48,349 nucleotides of DNA, taken from positions 1 to 48,349 of the forward strand of contig DASRCB010000010.1 in NCBI GenBank assembly GCA_035653295.1. Direction: 5' to 3'. Below are positions 24,007 to 31,867 of this stretch, in pieces. Positions within the stretch are counted from its first letter, which is position 1. Each line of letters begins with the position of its first letter. The notes under the pieces were generated by a model. That model saw nothing but the letters and a program-made list of their open reading frames with translations, was not told the origin of the DNA and did not search any database. The stretch is from DASRCB01 sp035653295. GTDB taxonomy: Bacteria; Acidobacteriota; Terriglobia; Bryobacterales; Bryobacteraceae. The position numbers and the translations under genes are program-made.

Positions 24007-24636
24007 TCAGTATTGCAGGAAAGGATTGAGTTCTTTTTCACGGCCGATGGTGGTTTGGGGGCCATGGCCGGGAATGACGACGGCGTCCTCGGGCAGGGGC
24101 ATGAGCTTTTCGTGGATGGAGCGGATGATCTGGCGGCCGTCGCCACCCGGCAGATCTGTCCGGCCGATGCTGTCGCGGAACAGGGTATCGCCGGCGACAA
24201 GCTTGTTCTCCGCCGGGATCCACAGGCTCAGGCTGCCCTGGGTGTGGCCGGGCGTATGCAGGATGTGGAACACGCGATCACCGAGGGGGAGCGTGTCGCC
24301 GTCGCGCGCGGCGATGTCTACGCTGGTTTTTTCGGGCGTTTCCATACCGAGCCAGGCGGCCTGCATATCGAGGTGCTGGTACAGTTCGAGGTCAGACGCG
24401 TTCATCCAGACCGGAGCGCCGGTTACCGCCTTGAGTTTGGCGGCGCCGCCGATGTGATCGATGTGAGCGTGCGTGATCACGATGGCGGTGACACGGAGTC
24501 CATGGCGTTCGAGGATGGACTGAATGCGCTCGATGTCGTCACCCGGATCCACGACGACGGCTTCCCGTGTCTGCTCATCGCCGAAGATGGAGCAGTTGCA
24601 CTGGAGCAGGCCGACGGGCAGGATCTCGTGGATCAT
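24007..24636 (-). CDS. MBL-fold metallo-hydrolase (glyoxalase II-like)
   Basis: The 209-residue enzyme has the dinuclear zinc motif HAHIDH at residues 56-61. Further ligands are in LHTPGHTQGS, VAGDTLFRDSIGRTD and VIPGHGP, in the order seen in hydroxyacylglutathione hydrolase and its relatives. The likely reaction is hydrolysis of a thioester such as S-lactoyl-glutathione or of another thiol conjugate. The protein is shorter than true GloB and lacks its C-terminal helical domain, so the substrate is open. ATG 24636 lies six bases after a -10-like TAAAAT (24648-24643), which suggests a leaderless message. Confidence 0.88.
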   Translation of the reverse strand: MIHEILPVGLLQCNCSIFGDEQTREAVVVDPGDDIERIQSILERHGLRVTAIVITHAHIDHIGGAAKLKAVTGAPVWMNASDLELYQHLDMQAAWLGMETPEKTSVDIAARDGDTLPLGDRVFHILHTPGHTQGSLSLWIPAENKLVAGDTLFRDSIGRTDLPGGDGRQIIRSIHEKLMPLPEDAVVIPGHGPQTTIGREKELNPFLQY

Positions 24637-24667
24637 GCTTTGATTTTAGCCGCGCTGCACATTTTTT

Positions 24668-24695
24668 ATCGGCGCGGTGTTCACGGCGCGCCGAT
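24668..24695. promoter_or_regulatory. 9-bp perfect palindrome between divergent genes
   Basis: ATCGGCGCG (24668-24676) and CGCGCCGAT (24687-24695) are perfect inverted copies with ten bases between. They lie midway between the starts of the metallo-hydrolase (24636, minus) and bactofilin (24779, plus). No U-run follows on either strand, so it is not a terminator. A shared operator is the simplest reading. Confidence 0.4.
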
Positions 24696-24778
24696 GCGTG
24701 GCACACTATATTCAATGAGGGCGGTCGGCAGACCGGCCTTACGGCATCGCAAGAGACGTCGAGGGTATCAAAACACAA

Positions 24779-25243
24779 ATGGCTTGGAATCGTACACGCG
24801 AGGATGAGATGCGGCAAACAGGCGGATCGGAACCGTTGTCTTATGGAGGAGCCGCGGGAGCCGCGCCGGCGGCTGCACCCCGCATGAGCTACTCGGGGGC
24901 GAACGGCACGGCCGTGCTTGGCCGGAGCGTTACGGTAAAAGGGCAGATCGTCAGCGAGGAAGATCTGGTCATCGATGGCGATGTGGAAGGCACGGTAGAG
25001 GTGCGCGATCATCGGCTCACACTGGGCCCGAACGGGAAGCTGCGGGCGAGCATGGTGAAGGCCAAGGAGATCGTTATCCAGGGTTCGCTGAACGGGAACG
25101 TCGAGGCGAAAGACAAGGTTTACATCCGCAAGGACGCCACGCTGGTGGGCGACATTCAGACTGCCGGTATCGTCATTGAAGATGGCGCCTACTTCAAGGG
25201 CGGCATCGATATCACGAGGAACAGCGGCCGGGACAACGGGTAA
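24779..25243 (+). CDS. Bactofilin (polymer-forming cytoskeletal protein)
   Basis: The 154 residues consist of a variable, Ala/Gly/Pro-rich N-terminus (to about 40) and the DUF583 right-handed beta-helix: VLGRSVTVKGQIVSEEDLVIDGDVEGTV, KAKEIVIQGSLNGNVEAKDKVYIRKDATLVGDIQTAGIVIEDGAYFKGGI. The G.V.G...A.....I..G..L.G.I periodicity is clear. Bactofilins polymerise on the inner membrane and organise cell-wall enzymes or cell shape. Start ATG 24779 has GAGGG 13 bases upstream; ATG 24809 with GAGG nearby is equally possible and would remove ten residues. Confidence 0.93.
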   Translation: MAWNRTREDEMRQTGGSEPLSYGGAAGAAPAAAPRMSYSGANGTAVLGRSVTVKGQIVSEEDLVIDGDVEGTVEVRDHRLTLGPNGKLRASMVKAKEIVIQGSLNGNVEAKDKVYIRKDATLVGDIQTAGIVIEDGAYFKGGIDITRNSGRDNG

Positions 25244-25291
25244 ATAAGCTCGGCGCGCCTTCGAGTTTACCGGCCGGCCAACACCGGCCCG

Positions 25292-25297
25292 TACACT
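25292..25297 (+). promoter_or_regulatory. -10-like TACACT before the CopD-like gene
   Basis: TACACT ends six bases before ATG 25304. GGAGG lies only one base from the ATG, too close to act as a ribosome site for it. Together this fits a leaderless transcript. No -35 at normal spacing is visible. Confidence 0.3.
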
Positions 25298-25303
25298 GGA
25301 GGC

Positions 25304-25726
25304 ATGGACCCGACCCTCCACGCTGTGCTTGCGGTAGCGATGCGGTGGATCCACATCGCTTCCGTTATTGTCCTGCTCGGCGGTTTCGTCTTTGCGCGCT
25401 TCGTGCTGGCGGGGGCTGAGCCCGCCGGTATGCTGCAGCGGTTTCGGCCCCTCCTGATCACGGTTGTCGTGACGGTTGTCGGGTCCGGGCTGTACAACTA
25501 CCTGACGAAAGAGAATTACCCGCCGCAGTACCACATGTGGATGGGGATCAAGCTGCTGCTGGTGCTGGACGTACTGGCTGCTACAGTGCTGTACGCCACG
25601 ACTTCAGGCGACGCGGGGAAGCGGCGGCGGCGCGCGATGCACATCGTGATCGTGGGCGCGGTAATCGTGCTGATCTCGGGATGGCTACGCTATCTGTCGC
25701 TGAGTCCGGTGGTGAAGCTGCCATGA
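25304..25726 (+). CDS. Four-helix membrane protein (CopD-like)
   Basis: The 140-residue product has four hydrophobic helices: LAVAMRWIHIASVIVLLGGFVFARFVLAG, ITVVVTVVGSGLYNYL, LLLVLDVLAATVLYATT and AMHIVIVGAVIVLISGWLRYL. A histidine in the first helix (WIHI) and the MWMGIKLLLVLD segment recall the CopD and DUF2269-like cytochrome-b-type membrane families. Copper or haem binding is possible but unproven. Its TGA overlaps the next ATG (ATGA), so it is translationally coupled to ygfZ. A GC-rich palindrome within the coding region (25408-25426) looks like a repeat hairpin but encodes plausible residues. Confidence 0.7.
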   Translation: MDPTLHAVLAVAMRWIHIASVIVLLGGFVFARFVLAGAEPAGMLQRFRPLLITVVVTVVGSGLYNYLTKENYPPQYHMWMGIKLLLVLDVLAATVLYATTSGDAGKRRRRAMHIVIVGAVIVLISGWLRYLSLSPVVKLP

Positions 25727-26658
25727 CCGGGTACGACGCGCTGCACGATGGCGCCGCGTGGGTCCAGCTTGCCGGCCGGGGGAAGATTCGCGTCAGCGGA
25801 GAAGATCGGGCCCGTTTGCTGCACGCCATGACCACCAATCACATCCAGCAGCTCGCGCCAGGGCAGGGCTGCTATGCGTTTTTCCTGAACGCGCAGGGGC
25901 GGATTCTGGCGGATGCGAACATCTTCTGCCGCGAGGAGGACTTCCTGCTGGATACCGAGCCGGAGACAGCGGTGAAGATCTACGAGCATATCGACCATTA
26001 CGTCATCGCGGACGATGTCGCGCTGGAGAACCTGCCGCTGACGACCATCGCGCTGGAAGGCCCGCGCGCGGAGGAAGTGCTTAGGGCGGCGGGCGGCCCC
26101 GTGCCCAAAGCGGAGTACGAGCACGAGCCGTGGGGCGTGCGAACGGTGGCGCGGGTCAGCAGCACGGGCGCGCCTGGCTTCTTCGTTTTTCTGGCGTCGG
26201 TGGAGTGCGATGAGCTGCTCCCGGGGCTCGAAGCCGCCGGCGCTGTCGCGGCCACGGCTGAGGAGTTCCGAACGGTGCGGATCGAGAACGGGCGGCCGCG
26301 GTATGGCGAGGACATCTCCGAGCGCTACATCGCGCAGGAGGCCAACCAACCGCGCGCGCTTCACTTTTCCAAGGGCTGCTATCTGGGGCAGGAGATTGTG
26401 GAGCGGGTGCGGTCGCGGGCGCAGATTCACCGCGTACTGATGCCACTGGTGATCGACACGACGGAGCCGCCGGAGCCCGGCACGAAGTTACAGGCCGGGG
26501 GAGCGGACCGGGCGGAGATCACGTCGGCGGCGCTTTCGCGGCGGTCAGGCAAGGTGGTCGCGCTGGCGTATGTCCGGACCGAGCTGGCGAAGCCGGGGTC
26601 GCAGCTGGATCTGGGCGGCGCGCGCGCCGAAGTGGTCCAGGCGGCCGCCGCCGCGTAG
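25723..26658 (+). CDS. ygfZ: Folate-binding protein YgfZ / aminomethyltransferase-like
   Basis: ATG 25723 gives 311 residues. The GcvT-like fold is marked by GKIRVSGEDRARLLHAMTTNHIQQLAPGQGCYAFFLNAQGRILADANIF near the N-terminus and by the family signature KGCYLGQEIVERVRSRA, whose Cys is invariant. YgfZ uses tetrahydrofolate and helps maintain or repair some iron-sulfur enzymes; RlmN, also in this window, is an iron-sulfur enzyme but lies elsewhere. Between a membrane protein (ATGA overlap) and a CPBP protease that begins right after the stop, it is part of a three-gene run. Confidence 0.93.
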   Translation: MTGYDALHDGAAWVQLAGRGKIRVSGEDRARLLHAMTTNHIQQLAPGQGCYAFFLNAQGRILADANIFCREEDFLLDTEPETAVKIYEHIDHYVIADDVALENLPLTTIALEGPRAEEVLRAAGGPVPKAEYEHEPWGVRTVARVSSTGAPGFFVFLASVECDELLPGLEAAGAVAATAEEFRTVRIENGRPRYGEDISERYIAQEANQPRALHFSKGCYLGQEIVERVRSRAQIHRVLMPLVIDTTEPPEPGTKLQAGGADRAEITSAALSRRSGKVVALAYVRTELAKPGSQLDLGGARAEVVQAAAAA

Positions 26659-27504
26659 ATGCCGGCGCTATACGTTTGTTTCTTCCTGTTAGTGGCGCTG
26701 GCGATCCTGCCAGCGTTTGGCGTCGGCGTGAACCGCTGGGCGATTCCCGTCCTGTGGGTGCTCCCGTACCTGATTTACGCCTTCGGCACGCACGATTTCC
26801 GCTGGCCTGCTTTCGCGCGGCTGCTTGCGATATGCCTGCCGCCGCTGGCCGTTTATCTCGCTTTTCCGGTTGAGAGGCTGGCCGAGCTGACGTGGCAGGA
26901 TGTGGCCGCGTGGCTCTGGCTGTCGCTCGCGATCCTGTTTCATCAGACCGCCGGGATATGGATGGCGCCGAAGAACCTCGACTTCATGGCGCGCCTGTTC
27001 ATGATCGTGGTTTGCGCCTGGCTGTGGGTCTTCGTGCGGCCTGTTCCGCAGCTGGGGTACGGGTTGACGTTCTCATGGCGGGCTCTTCGGGCGGCGCTGA
27101 TGAATTTCCTGCTCTTCGCGGCCATCGCGATTCCGCTGAGCCTGGGGCTGCGATTCTCGCGCTGGAATCCGGAGTGGCCGGGCATCGGCCGGTTCTGTCT
27201 GGAGTACGTCGAGATCTTCGTGTTTATCGCCTGGCTGGAGGAGTTGTTGTTCCGTGGGTTCCTGCAGACGCTGTTGTCCGAGCGCATGAAGTCGGAGCGG
27301 TGGGGGCAGGGGGTCACGTCGTGCATTTTCGGCCTGAGCCACATCCTTCATGCGCCGGTTCCCAACTGGCGCTACGTCCTGCTGGCGTCCATCGCGGGCT
27401 GGTTCTACGGGCGGGCGTTCCGGCAGGGTGGGTGGCTAACGGCATCAGCGATGAAGCACGCGCTGGTGGACACAGTCTGGCGGACATTCTTTTGGCGGGG
27501 GTAA
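26659..27504 (+). CDS. CPBP-family intramembrane metalloprotease
   Basis: The ATG directly follows the ygfZ stop. The 281-residue membrane protein has about eight hydrophobic helices. The Rce1/CPBP motifs are present: EELLFRG at 194-200 (Glu194-Glu195, Arg199), His228 in GLSHIL and His267 in SAMKHALVD. In eukaryotes relatives cleave CAAX proteins; bacterial members process peptides or confer bacteriocin immunity, but most have no known substrate. The frame and helices are intact and there is no sign of transfer. Its role with ygfZ is not evident. Confidence 0.9.
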   Translation: MPALYVCFFLLVALAILPAFGVGVNRWAIPVLWVLPYLIYAFGTHDFRWPAFARLLAICLPPLAVYLAFPVERLAELTWQDVAAWLWLSLAILFHQTAGIWMAPKNLDFMARLFMIVVCAWLWVFVRPVPQLGYGLTFSWRALRAALMNFLLFAAIAIPLSLGLRFSRWNPEWPGIGRFCLEYVEIFVFIAWLEELLFRGFLQTLLSERMKSERWGQGVTSCIFGLSHILHAPVPNWRYVLLASIAGWFYGRAFRQGGWLTASAMKHALVDTVWRTFFWRG

Positions 27505-27602
27505 GTCGGGCGATCTGCGTGGCCTGCCGCATGCGGGGGTTGTGCTGTTAGGAATTGCCGTTTGCCTTACGAAAGATCGTACGGGTGGACCGCGTGCAAC
27601 CC

Positions 27603-27643
27603 CTGGAATCGCAATTCCAGCGGGATGCGGTGACCGAAGTCAC
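27603..27643. repeat. Tandem hairpins upstream of the lipocalin-like gene
   Basis: CTGGAAT-CGCA-ATTCCAG (27603-27620) and GTGAC-CGAA-GTCAC (27630-27643) follow each other, both with four-base loops. They lie 84 bp before ATG 27727. The tail CAGACCACGG recalls the tails of the other palindromic elements, but the stems differ. They may be part of an mRNA leader or another repeat type. The rest of 27505-27726 holds no gene. Confidence 0.45.
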
Positions 27644-27726
27644 AGACCACGGCTGGATCGTGCTGCATACTGCTCGTGTGCGGGGCAATGGAGTCGCACC
27701 AAAACCGCACTGTGGAGTTTCGCGGC

Positions 27727-28296
27727 ATGAGTAACACTCGATCATTCGTCCGATTCGGAGCATTGTGGTGCGCGGCCCTGGTTTGTCTCTTCTCGGCCGG
27801 GCAAGCGGGCGCGCAGCAGGGCACAGGCAGAGGGCATCGCCGAGGTGGTAGGGCGGAGATGGCTCGGACTCTGGCCGGCGGCTGGCAACTGGTCTCGAGA
27901 GCGGTCACTTCAGAGAACGGCGCACCCGTGGTTGATCGCAGTCTCGGCGCGACGCCTACCGGCTATTTGACCTATGATCCTGGGGGCCGTATGGCGGTGC
28001 AAATCATGCGAAACGATCGCAGCGCCGCAATCGATTGCGGGGTGTCCGACAGCACAGTGGTAGCAAACAACACGCAATCGATTAGCGGATACGACGCCTA
28101 TTTTGGGACGTACACCGTCGACGAATCGAAGCGCACTGTAACACATCACGCGGAGGGCGCTCTCGTGGCATCCGATGTTGGCAAGAATCTCGTCCGCACA
28201 TTCGAGTTATCCGGCGATAGGCTGCGAATTCTGGTGGACAATCAATCTCTGCGGGGACGACTGACGATCGCACTCACCTGGAAAAGAGTACATTGA
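27727..28296 (+). CDS. Secreted lipocalin-like protein
   Basis: ATG 27727 follows GGAG at ten bases and yields 189 residues. The signal peptide ends near FSAGQAGAQQ (about residue 30). The mature part reads LAGGWQLVSRAVTSENG, GYLTYDPGGRMAVQIMRNDR, SGYDAYFGTYTVDESKRTVTHHAEGALV, VRTFELSGDRLRILVDN and ALTWKRV, the pattern of the lipocalin-like (Lipocalin_5) family: an eight-stranded barrel beginning with GxW. Ligand is unknown. Its base composition is a little lower in GC than that of its neighbours. It is a single gene without operon partners. Confidence 0.78.
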   Translation: MSNTRSFVRFGALWCAALVCLFSAGQAGAQQGTGRGHRRGGRAEMARTLAGGWQLVSRAVTSENGAPVVDRSLGATPTGYLTYDPGGRMAVQIMRNDRSAAIDCGVSDSTVVANNTQSISGYDAYFGTYTVDESKRTVTHHAEGALVASDVGKNLVRTFELSGDRLRILVDNQSLRGRLTIALTWKRVH

Positions 28297-28428
28297 TTCA
28301 GATTGCTGCTCAGCGCCCGCGCGTGGATCGGGCAGCCGTTTACGGAGCAGACGTCCAGTCCGGCATTGTGTGCTCGTGATGCGCGAGTCTCGGGAGGTCC
28401 GAACGGATTTCCGGTGCTCGTCTCTTTA

Positions 28429-28450
28429 GGCCAAAGGCCCGCAGCACAAT
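28429..28450. repeat. Palindromic repeat element, copy F
   Basis: GGCC-AAA-GGCC (28429-28439) followed by CGCAGCACAAT resembles the second hairpin and tail of copy E (AGCC-AAA-GGCT, CCTACCACAAT). A weak CGGA-TT-TCCG hairpin about 25 bases upstream could be the first hairpin. This copy is the most degenerate. Confidence 0.4.
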
Positions 28451-28603
28451 ACCAGGGCAGGAACCAACTTGGCACTTCAGACCTTGGCAGGGGAACCATT
28501 CCGGGGAGGCGGATTTTGACCTGCTTAACAGCTCCCCTGCTCGGCCCGAACCCGCTGGCCGCCGCGCCTGTGCGGAGGGGACAAGGCGGCGGCTGCGGGT
28601 CCG

Positions 28604-28636
28604 GCGCCGGGAGACTCGCGGATAGCCTCCCGGCGC
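28604..28636 (-). terminator. Hairpin just after ftsZ
   Basis: GCGCCGGGAG (28604-28613) pairs perfectly with CTCCCGGCGC (28627-28636) around a 13-base loop, beginning eight bases after the ftsZ stop codon. No U-run follows on the minus strand, so it is not a classical intrinsic terminator, but it may end or stabilise the dcw transcript. Confidence 0.4.
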
Positions 28637-28643
28637 GACACGA

Positions 28644-29810
28644 CTACTGGTACATCCTCCTGCGGACGAACGCCGGAACGTCGAGGTTTTCCATGCTGCC
28701 GGTGGCCAGCGCCGGCTCCGGCTCCTCTTCGGCGGTGGGTTTCGTGTCCACAGGCGCGGCCGCGGCTGGGATCGGCTCGAACTCGACCGGCGCTTCCTCA
28801 GTCGCGCTCACTCCGGCGCGGTGGATCTTGGGCAGATTGGCGCGCTGGAACCCGGTGGCGATGACGGTGATCTTGACCTCGTCTTCCATGTCCTCGGACA
28901 TGACCACGCCGAAGTTGATCTGCACGTCATCGTTCTCGGTGGCGACGCGGATGAGCGAGCAGGCCTCGTTGACGTCGTGCAGGCTGAGGTGGCTGGAAGC
29001 GGTGATGTTGATAAGCACGCCGCGGGCGCCCTTGACGCCGCCGTCGTCCAGCAGCGGGGAGCTGATAGCCTGGCGGGCGGCCTCGATGGAAGCGCCTTCG
29101 CCGCGGCAGGTGGCCGTGCCCATCATGGCGTAGCCCATGCCCAGCATGATAGAGCGGATATCGGAGAAGTCGCGGTTGATAAGGCCGGGCGTGGTGATGA
29201 TGTCGGAGATGCCCTGCACGGCCTGGCGCAGGATGTCGTCCGCGGTGCGGAACGCTTCAAAGAAGCTGGTTCCTTTGGGGACGAGATTGATGAGCTTGTC
29301 GTTGGGAATGGAGATGACCGTGTCCACGGTTGCGGCCAGCTCCGCCAGACCCTTTTCGGCCTGCTTCATGCGCCGCGGACCTTCGAACCCGAACGGCCGG
29401 GTCACGACGGCGACGGTGAGGGCGCCGAGTTCCTTGGCGAGCGACGCGACTACCGGAGCAGCGCCGGTGCCGGTGCCGCCGCCGAGGCCGGCGGTGACGA
29501 AGACCATGTCCGAACCCTGCAGGACTTCAATGATGCGCTCGGTGTCTTCGAGCGCGGCCTGGCGGCCGACGTTGGAGTCCGACCCGGCGCCCAGCCCGCC
29601 CGTGATCTTGTTGCCGATGGGCAACTTGTTCGGCACCGTGGAGGCGTTGAGCGCCTGCGCGTCGGTGTTGAGAATGTGGAATTCGACGCCGGTGAGCCCT
29701 TCGCTCATCATCCGCATGACAGCGTTGGAACCGCCGCCACCGACGCCGATAACCTTGATTCGCGTGCCAAGAGGATTTTCATCCTTGATGGCAAACTTGA
29801 GTTTTTCCAT
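28644..29810 (-). CDS. ftsZ: Cell division protein FtsZ
   Basis: FtsZ is the tubulin-like GTPase that forms the division ring. The 388-residue protein has IKVIGVGGGGSNAV at residues 18-31, the tubulin signature GGGTGTG at 110-116, and the T7 loop region NRDFSDIRSIM. A variable linker rich in Pro, Glu and Ala follows (about 325-370). The C-terminal peptide NLDVPAFVRRRMYQ (375-388) is the tail that binds FtsA. A strong GGGAGG site precedes ATG 29810, stronger than at its neighbours, which fits the high level of FtsZ needed. It is the last gene of the dcw cluster, 33 bp after ftsA. Confidence 0.98.
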   Translation of the reverse strand: MEKLKFAIKDENPLGTRIKVIGVGGGGSNAVMRMMSEGLTGVEFHILNTDAQALNASTVPNKLPIGNKITGGLGAGSDSNVGRQAALEDTERIIEVLQGSDMVFVTAGLGGGTGTGAAPVVASLAKELGALTVAVVTRPFGFEGPRRMKQAEKGLAELAATVDTVISIPNDKLINLVPKGTSFFEAFRTADDILRQAVQGISDIITTPGLINRDFSDIRSIMLGMGYAMMGTATCRGEGASIEAARQAISSPLLDDGGVKGARGVLINITASSHLSLHDVNEACSLIRVATENDDVQINFGVVMSEDMEDEVKITVIATGFQRANLPKIHRAGVSATEEAPVEFEPIPAAAAPVDTKPTAEEEPEPALATGSMENLDVPAFVRRRMYQ

Positions 29811-29843
29811 TGTTACGCCTCCCGGTCAATTCATTTGCTTCGA

Positions 29844-31043
29844 CTATCGAAGCACCAGCCCAATGAGTCCTGGCGCCTTACGTTTCCACTCGCGCTTCAG
29901 CTTCATTCGCGCGGAGTACATACACAGACCGGCACAGACCGTCCAGTCCGCGCTTTCCAGATCTTCCGGCCAGTCCGCGATACCGACCGCAAGTCCGTTG
30001 CGTGCCGGCGCGTTCAGCACGCGCTCGGCCATGTCACACATCCCGTTGAGCAGCGCTCCGCCGCCGGTGAGAACCACGCCTTCCAGCAGGTTCTGCTCCA
30101 TCCCGACCGCGGCCAGCGACTGGCGAATAAAGTAGAACATCTCCTCCGCCCGGCATTCGAGGATTTCATTCAGAGCGCGGCGCGGAGTCTCGCGCGCCAT
30201 GCGGCCCTCGGCGCAGGGGATCTCGATGATGCTGTTGTCCGGAGTCAGCCCGAGCACCGCGCAGCCATATTCCTTCTTCAGCATCTCGGCGTCTTCGTAG
30301 GACACCTTGAGCCCGAAGGCTACGTCGCGGGTGAAGTGGTCGGCGCAGAGCGGGAAGCTGCGGGCGAGCACGAGGGCGTCGCCGTCATACACCACCATGT
30401 CACTCGATTCGGCGCCGATATCGATGAGGCACACGCCGCGCACGCGATCCTCGGCGAGGATTGCGGCATAAGCGGCGGCCATGGCCTCGTAAGCGGTTTC
30501 TTCGACGGCGTAGTGCGCCTGATGCACCGCGTTGACCAGCGCCTCATGCTCCTGGGAGGAGGCGGTAACCACGTGAACATTGGCCTCCAGCCGCGAGCAG
30601 GTGGCGCCGCGCGGGTTGCGATAGCCGGCGCGGCCGTCGAGGGTGAAATCCTGGGGGAAGACCTGCAGCAGACAACGCTCGTCTTCCAGGCGAATGCGCG
30701 CGGCCCGCTCCACTGCGTAGGAGAGATCCTCCTGCTGCACCTGGCGGGGGCGGCCGAATTCGTAGATGCCGCGGTTGTCGAAGCCCTGAACGCTGGCGCC
30801 GCCGACGCCGACCACCATGCCCTCCACCGAAACGCCGGCCACGGACTCGGCTTCCTGCACCGCGGCCCGAATGCAGACAGTAAGGGCCTGCTGATCGGTG
30901 ACGCGTCCCTTGTTCCAACCGATGGAATCGACTTCGGCGTGCCCGAGATACCGGAGGTGGGCATCCTCGACGATGCCGATGACGCAGCGGGTTCGCGAGC
31001 TGCCTGTGTCCAGGCCAACAGCCAATTGCGGCTTAACTGACAT
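29844..31043 (-). CDS. ftsA: Cell division protein FtsA
   Basis: The actin-like protein tethers FtsZ to the membrane. Its 399 residues show the phosphate-1 motif AVGLDTGSSRTRCVIG near the start, the SHS2-containing 1C domain (VEGMVVGVGGASVQGFDNRG), phosphate-2 CLIDIGAESSDMVVY near 217, and the adenosine motif VVLTGGGALLNGM. The C-terminus, MKLKREWKRKAPGLIGLVLR, is a typical amphipathic membrane-targeting helix. The start overlaps the end of ftsQ by 11 bp. It is somewhat divergent from the proteobacterial form but complete. Confidence 0.96.
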   Translation of the reverse strand: MSVKPQLAVGLDTGSSRTRCVIGIVEDAHLRYLGHAEVDSIGWNKGRVTDQQALTVCIRAAVQEAESVAGVSVEGMVVGVGGASVQGFDNRGIYEFGRPRQVQQEDLSYAVERAARIRLEDERCLLQVFPQDFTLDGRAGYRNPRGATCSRLEANVHVVTASSQEHEALVNAVHQAHYAVEETAYEAMAAAYAAILAEDRVRGVCLIDIGAESSDMVVYDGDALVLARSFPLCADHFTRDVAFGLKVSYEDAEMLKKEYGCAVLGLTPDNSIIEIPCAEGRMARETPRRALNEILECRAEEMFYFIRQSLAAVGMEQNLLEGVVLTGGGALLNGMCDMAERVLNAPARNGLAVGIADWPEDLESADWTVCAGLCMYSARMKLKREWKRKAPGLIGLVLR

Positions 31044-31866
31044 TCGAGCCTCCTTCGGTTACGGCGGTGATGCGATCGTCGATGCGGAGATCGAAGGTAG
31101 TCGCGCTGGGCGCCCGTTTGTGGATCGCCGGATATTCATCGAAGAATGTTTGCATTCGCGAAGCGAAGTTTTCGTCGCCGAGCATAAGCAGGACGGAGTG
31201 ATCATCCATCTTCTGGCGCACCTTTACGTCGTCGTGGTCGGCAACATCGATTTCGGAGACGCCGGTGGACAACCGGCCGAGTTGCGCCAGCACGGACTGC
31301 ATCTCGCGCACCTGCGCGGCGCGGGCCGCCACCGAATCGCCCGCGCGTACCCCGAGCAGCAGAGGCAAATCGAATTTGGCCTTTGCAGGAGGCTCCAGGA
31401 TTACACCGTCGGCATCGATCAAAGCGAAGCGGGACATAGGGCCGAAGGGAATCTGTATGAACGCGACGGGCTGCCGCTCGCTGACGGTGACGGTGATGCG
31501 ATCGGGCCAGGTCCGCACGATAGAGCTGTCTTTGATCCAGCTCACGCGGGCGATTTCGCGGCGCCGTTCCGCCAGCGGGAAGAGGAACACGCTGCGGCCG
31601 AAATCGCGGTCGAAAACACGCTGCACCTGCCAGCGGGAAGCATGCACGACACCTTCGATCTTCAGACCAGGGCTGGGCTGCCCGTAATCGGAAGGACCGG
31701 CGAGGATGAAGCGCGAATCACGAATCAGGAACTGCTCCAGGCGCTGCGAGGCATAAATGGCCGCGCCGAGGACGACCAGGCTGACCGCGGTAATGGCGGC
31801 GAGGCGCATGAGGCGCATCACGCGGCGGCCGCGCGCGCGCCGGTCCTCGCTTGCCCTGGATGCCAT
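31033..31866 (-). CDS. ftsQ: Cell division protein FtsQ
   Basis: ATG 31866 lies one base after the murC stop. The 277-residue bitopic protein has a short basic cytoplasmic part (RASEDRRARGRRVMRLMR), a membrane helix (AAITAVSLVVLGAAIYA) and a POTRA region in which GLKIEGVVHASRWQVQRVF precedes a FPLAERRREIARVSWIKDSSIVRTWPDRITVTVSERQPVAFI block, the FtsQ/DivIB pattern. It links the early Z-ring proteins to the FtsW/FtsI synthase. In many bacteria ddl and murB stand between murC and ftsQ; here neither is present. Confidence 0.93.
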   Translation of the reverse strand: MASRASEDRRARGRRVMRLMRLAAITAVSLVVLGAAIYASQRLEQFLIRDSRFILAGPSDYGQPSPGLKIEGVVHASRWQVQRVFDRDFGRSVFLFPLAERRREIARVSWIKDSSIVRTWPDRITVTVSERQPVAFIQIPFGPMSRFALIDADGVILEPPAKAKFDLPLLLGVRAGDSVAARAAQVREMQSVLAQLGRLSTGVSEIDVADHDDVKVRQKMDDHSVLLMLGDENFASRMQTFFDEYPAIHKRAPSATTFDLRIDDRITAVTEGGSNVS

Positions 31867-31867
31867 G

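Larger units (their letters stand above)
28297..28643. other. 347-bp gap without a gene
   Basis: The space between the convergent lipocalin-like gene and ftsZ holds repeat copy F (28429-28450) and a strong hairpin beside the ftsZ stop (28604-28636). An open frame on the plus strand from 28303 runs antisense into ftsZ and looks non-coding. I see nothing else in it. Confidence 0.6.

Noticed and set aside
25408..25426. A possible seventh palindromic element (GGCGGG...CCCGCC)
   Set aside because: Only one hairpin, no second hairpin or CACA tail, and it encodes a plausible loop of the CopD-like protein.
28821..31040. A 739-codon open frame on the plus strand opposite ftsZ and ftsA
   Set aside because: It lies entirely antisense to two certain genes, has low-complexity GC-driven composition (Asp/Gly/Ala/Val/His-rich) and no recognisable domain.
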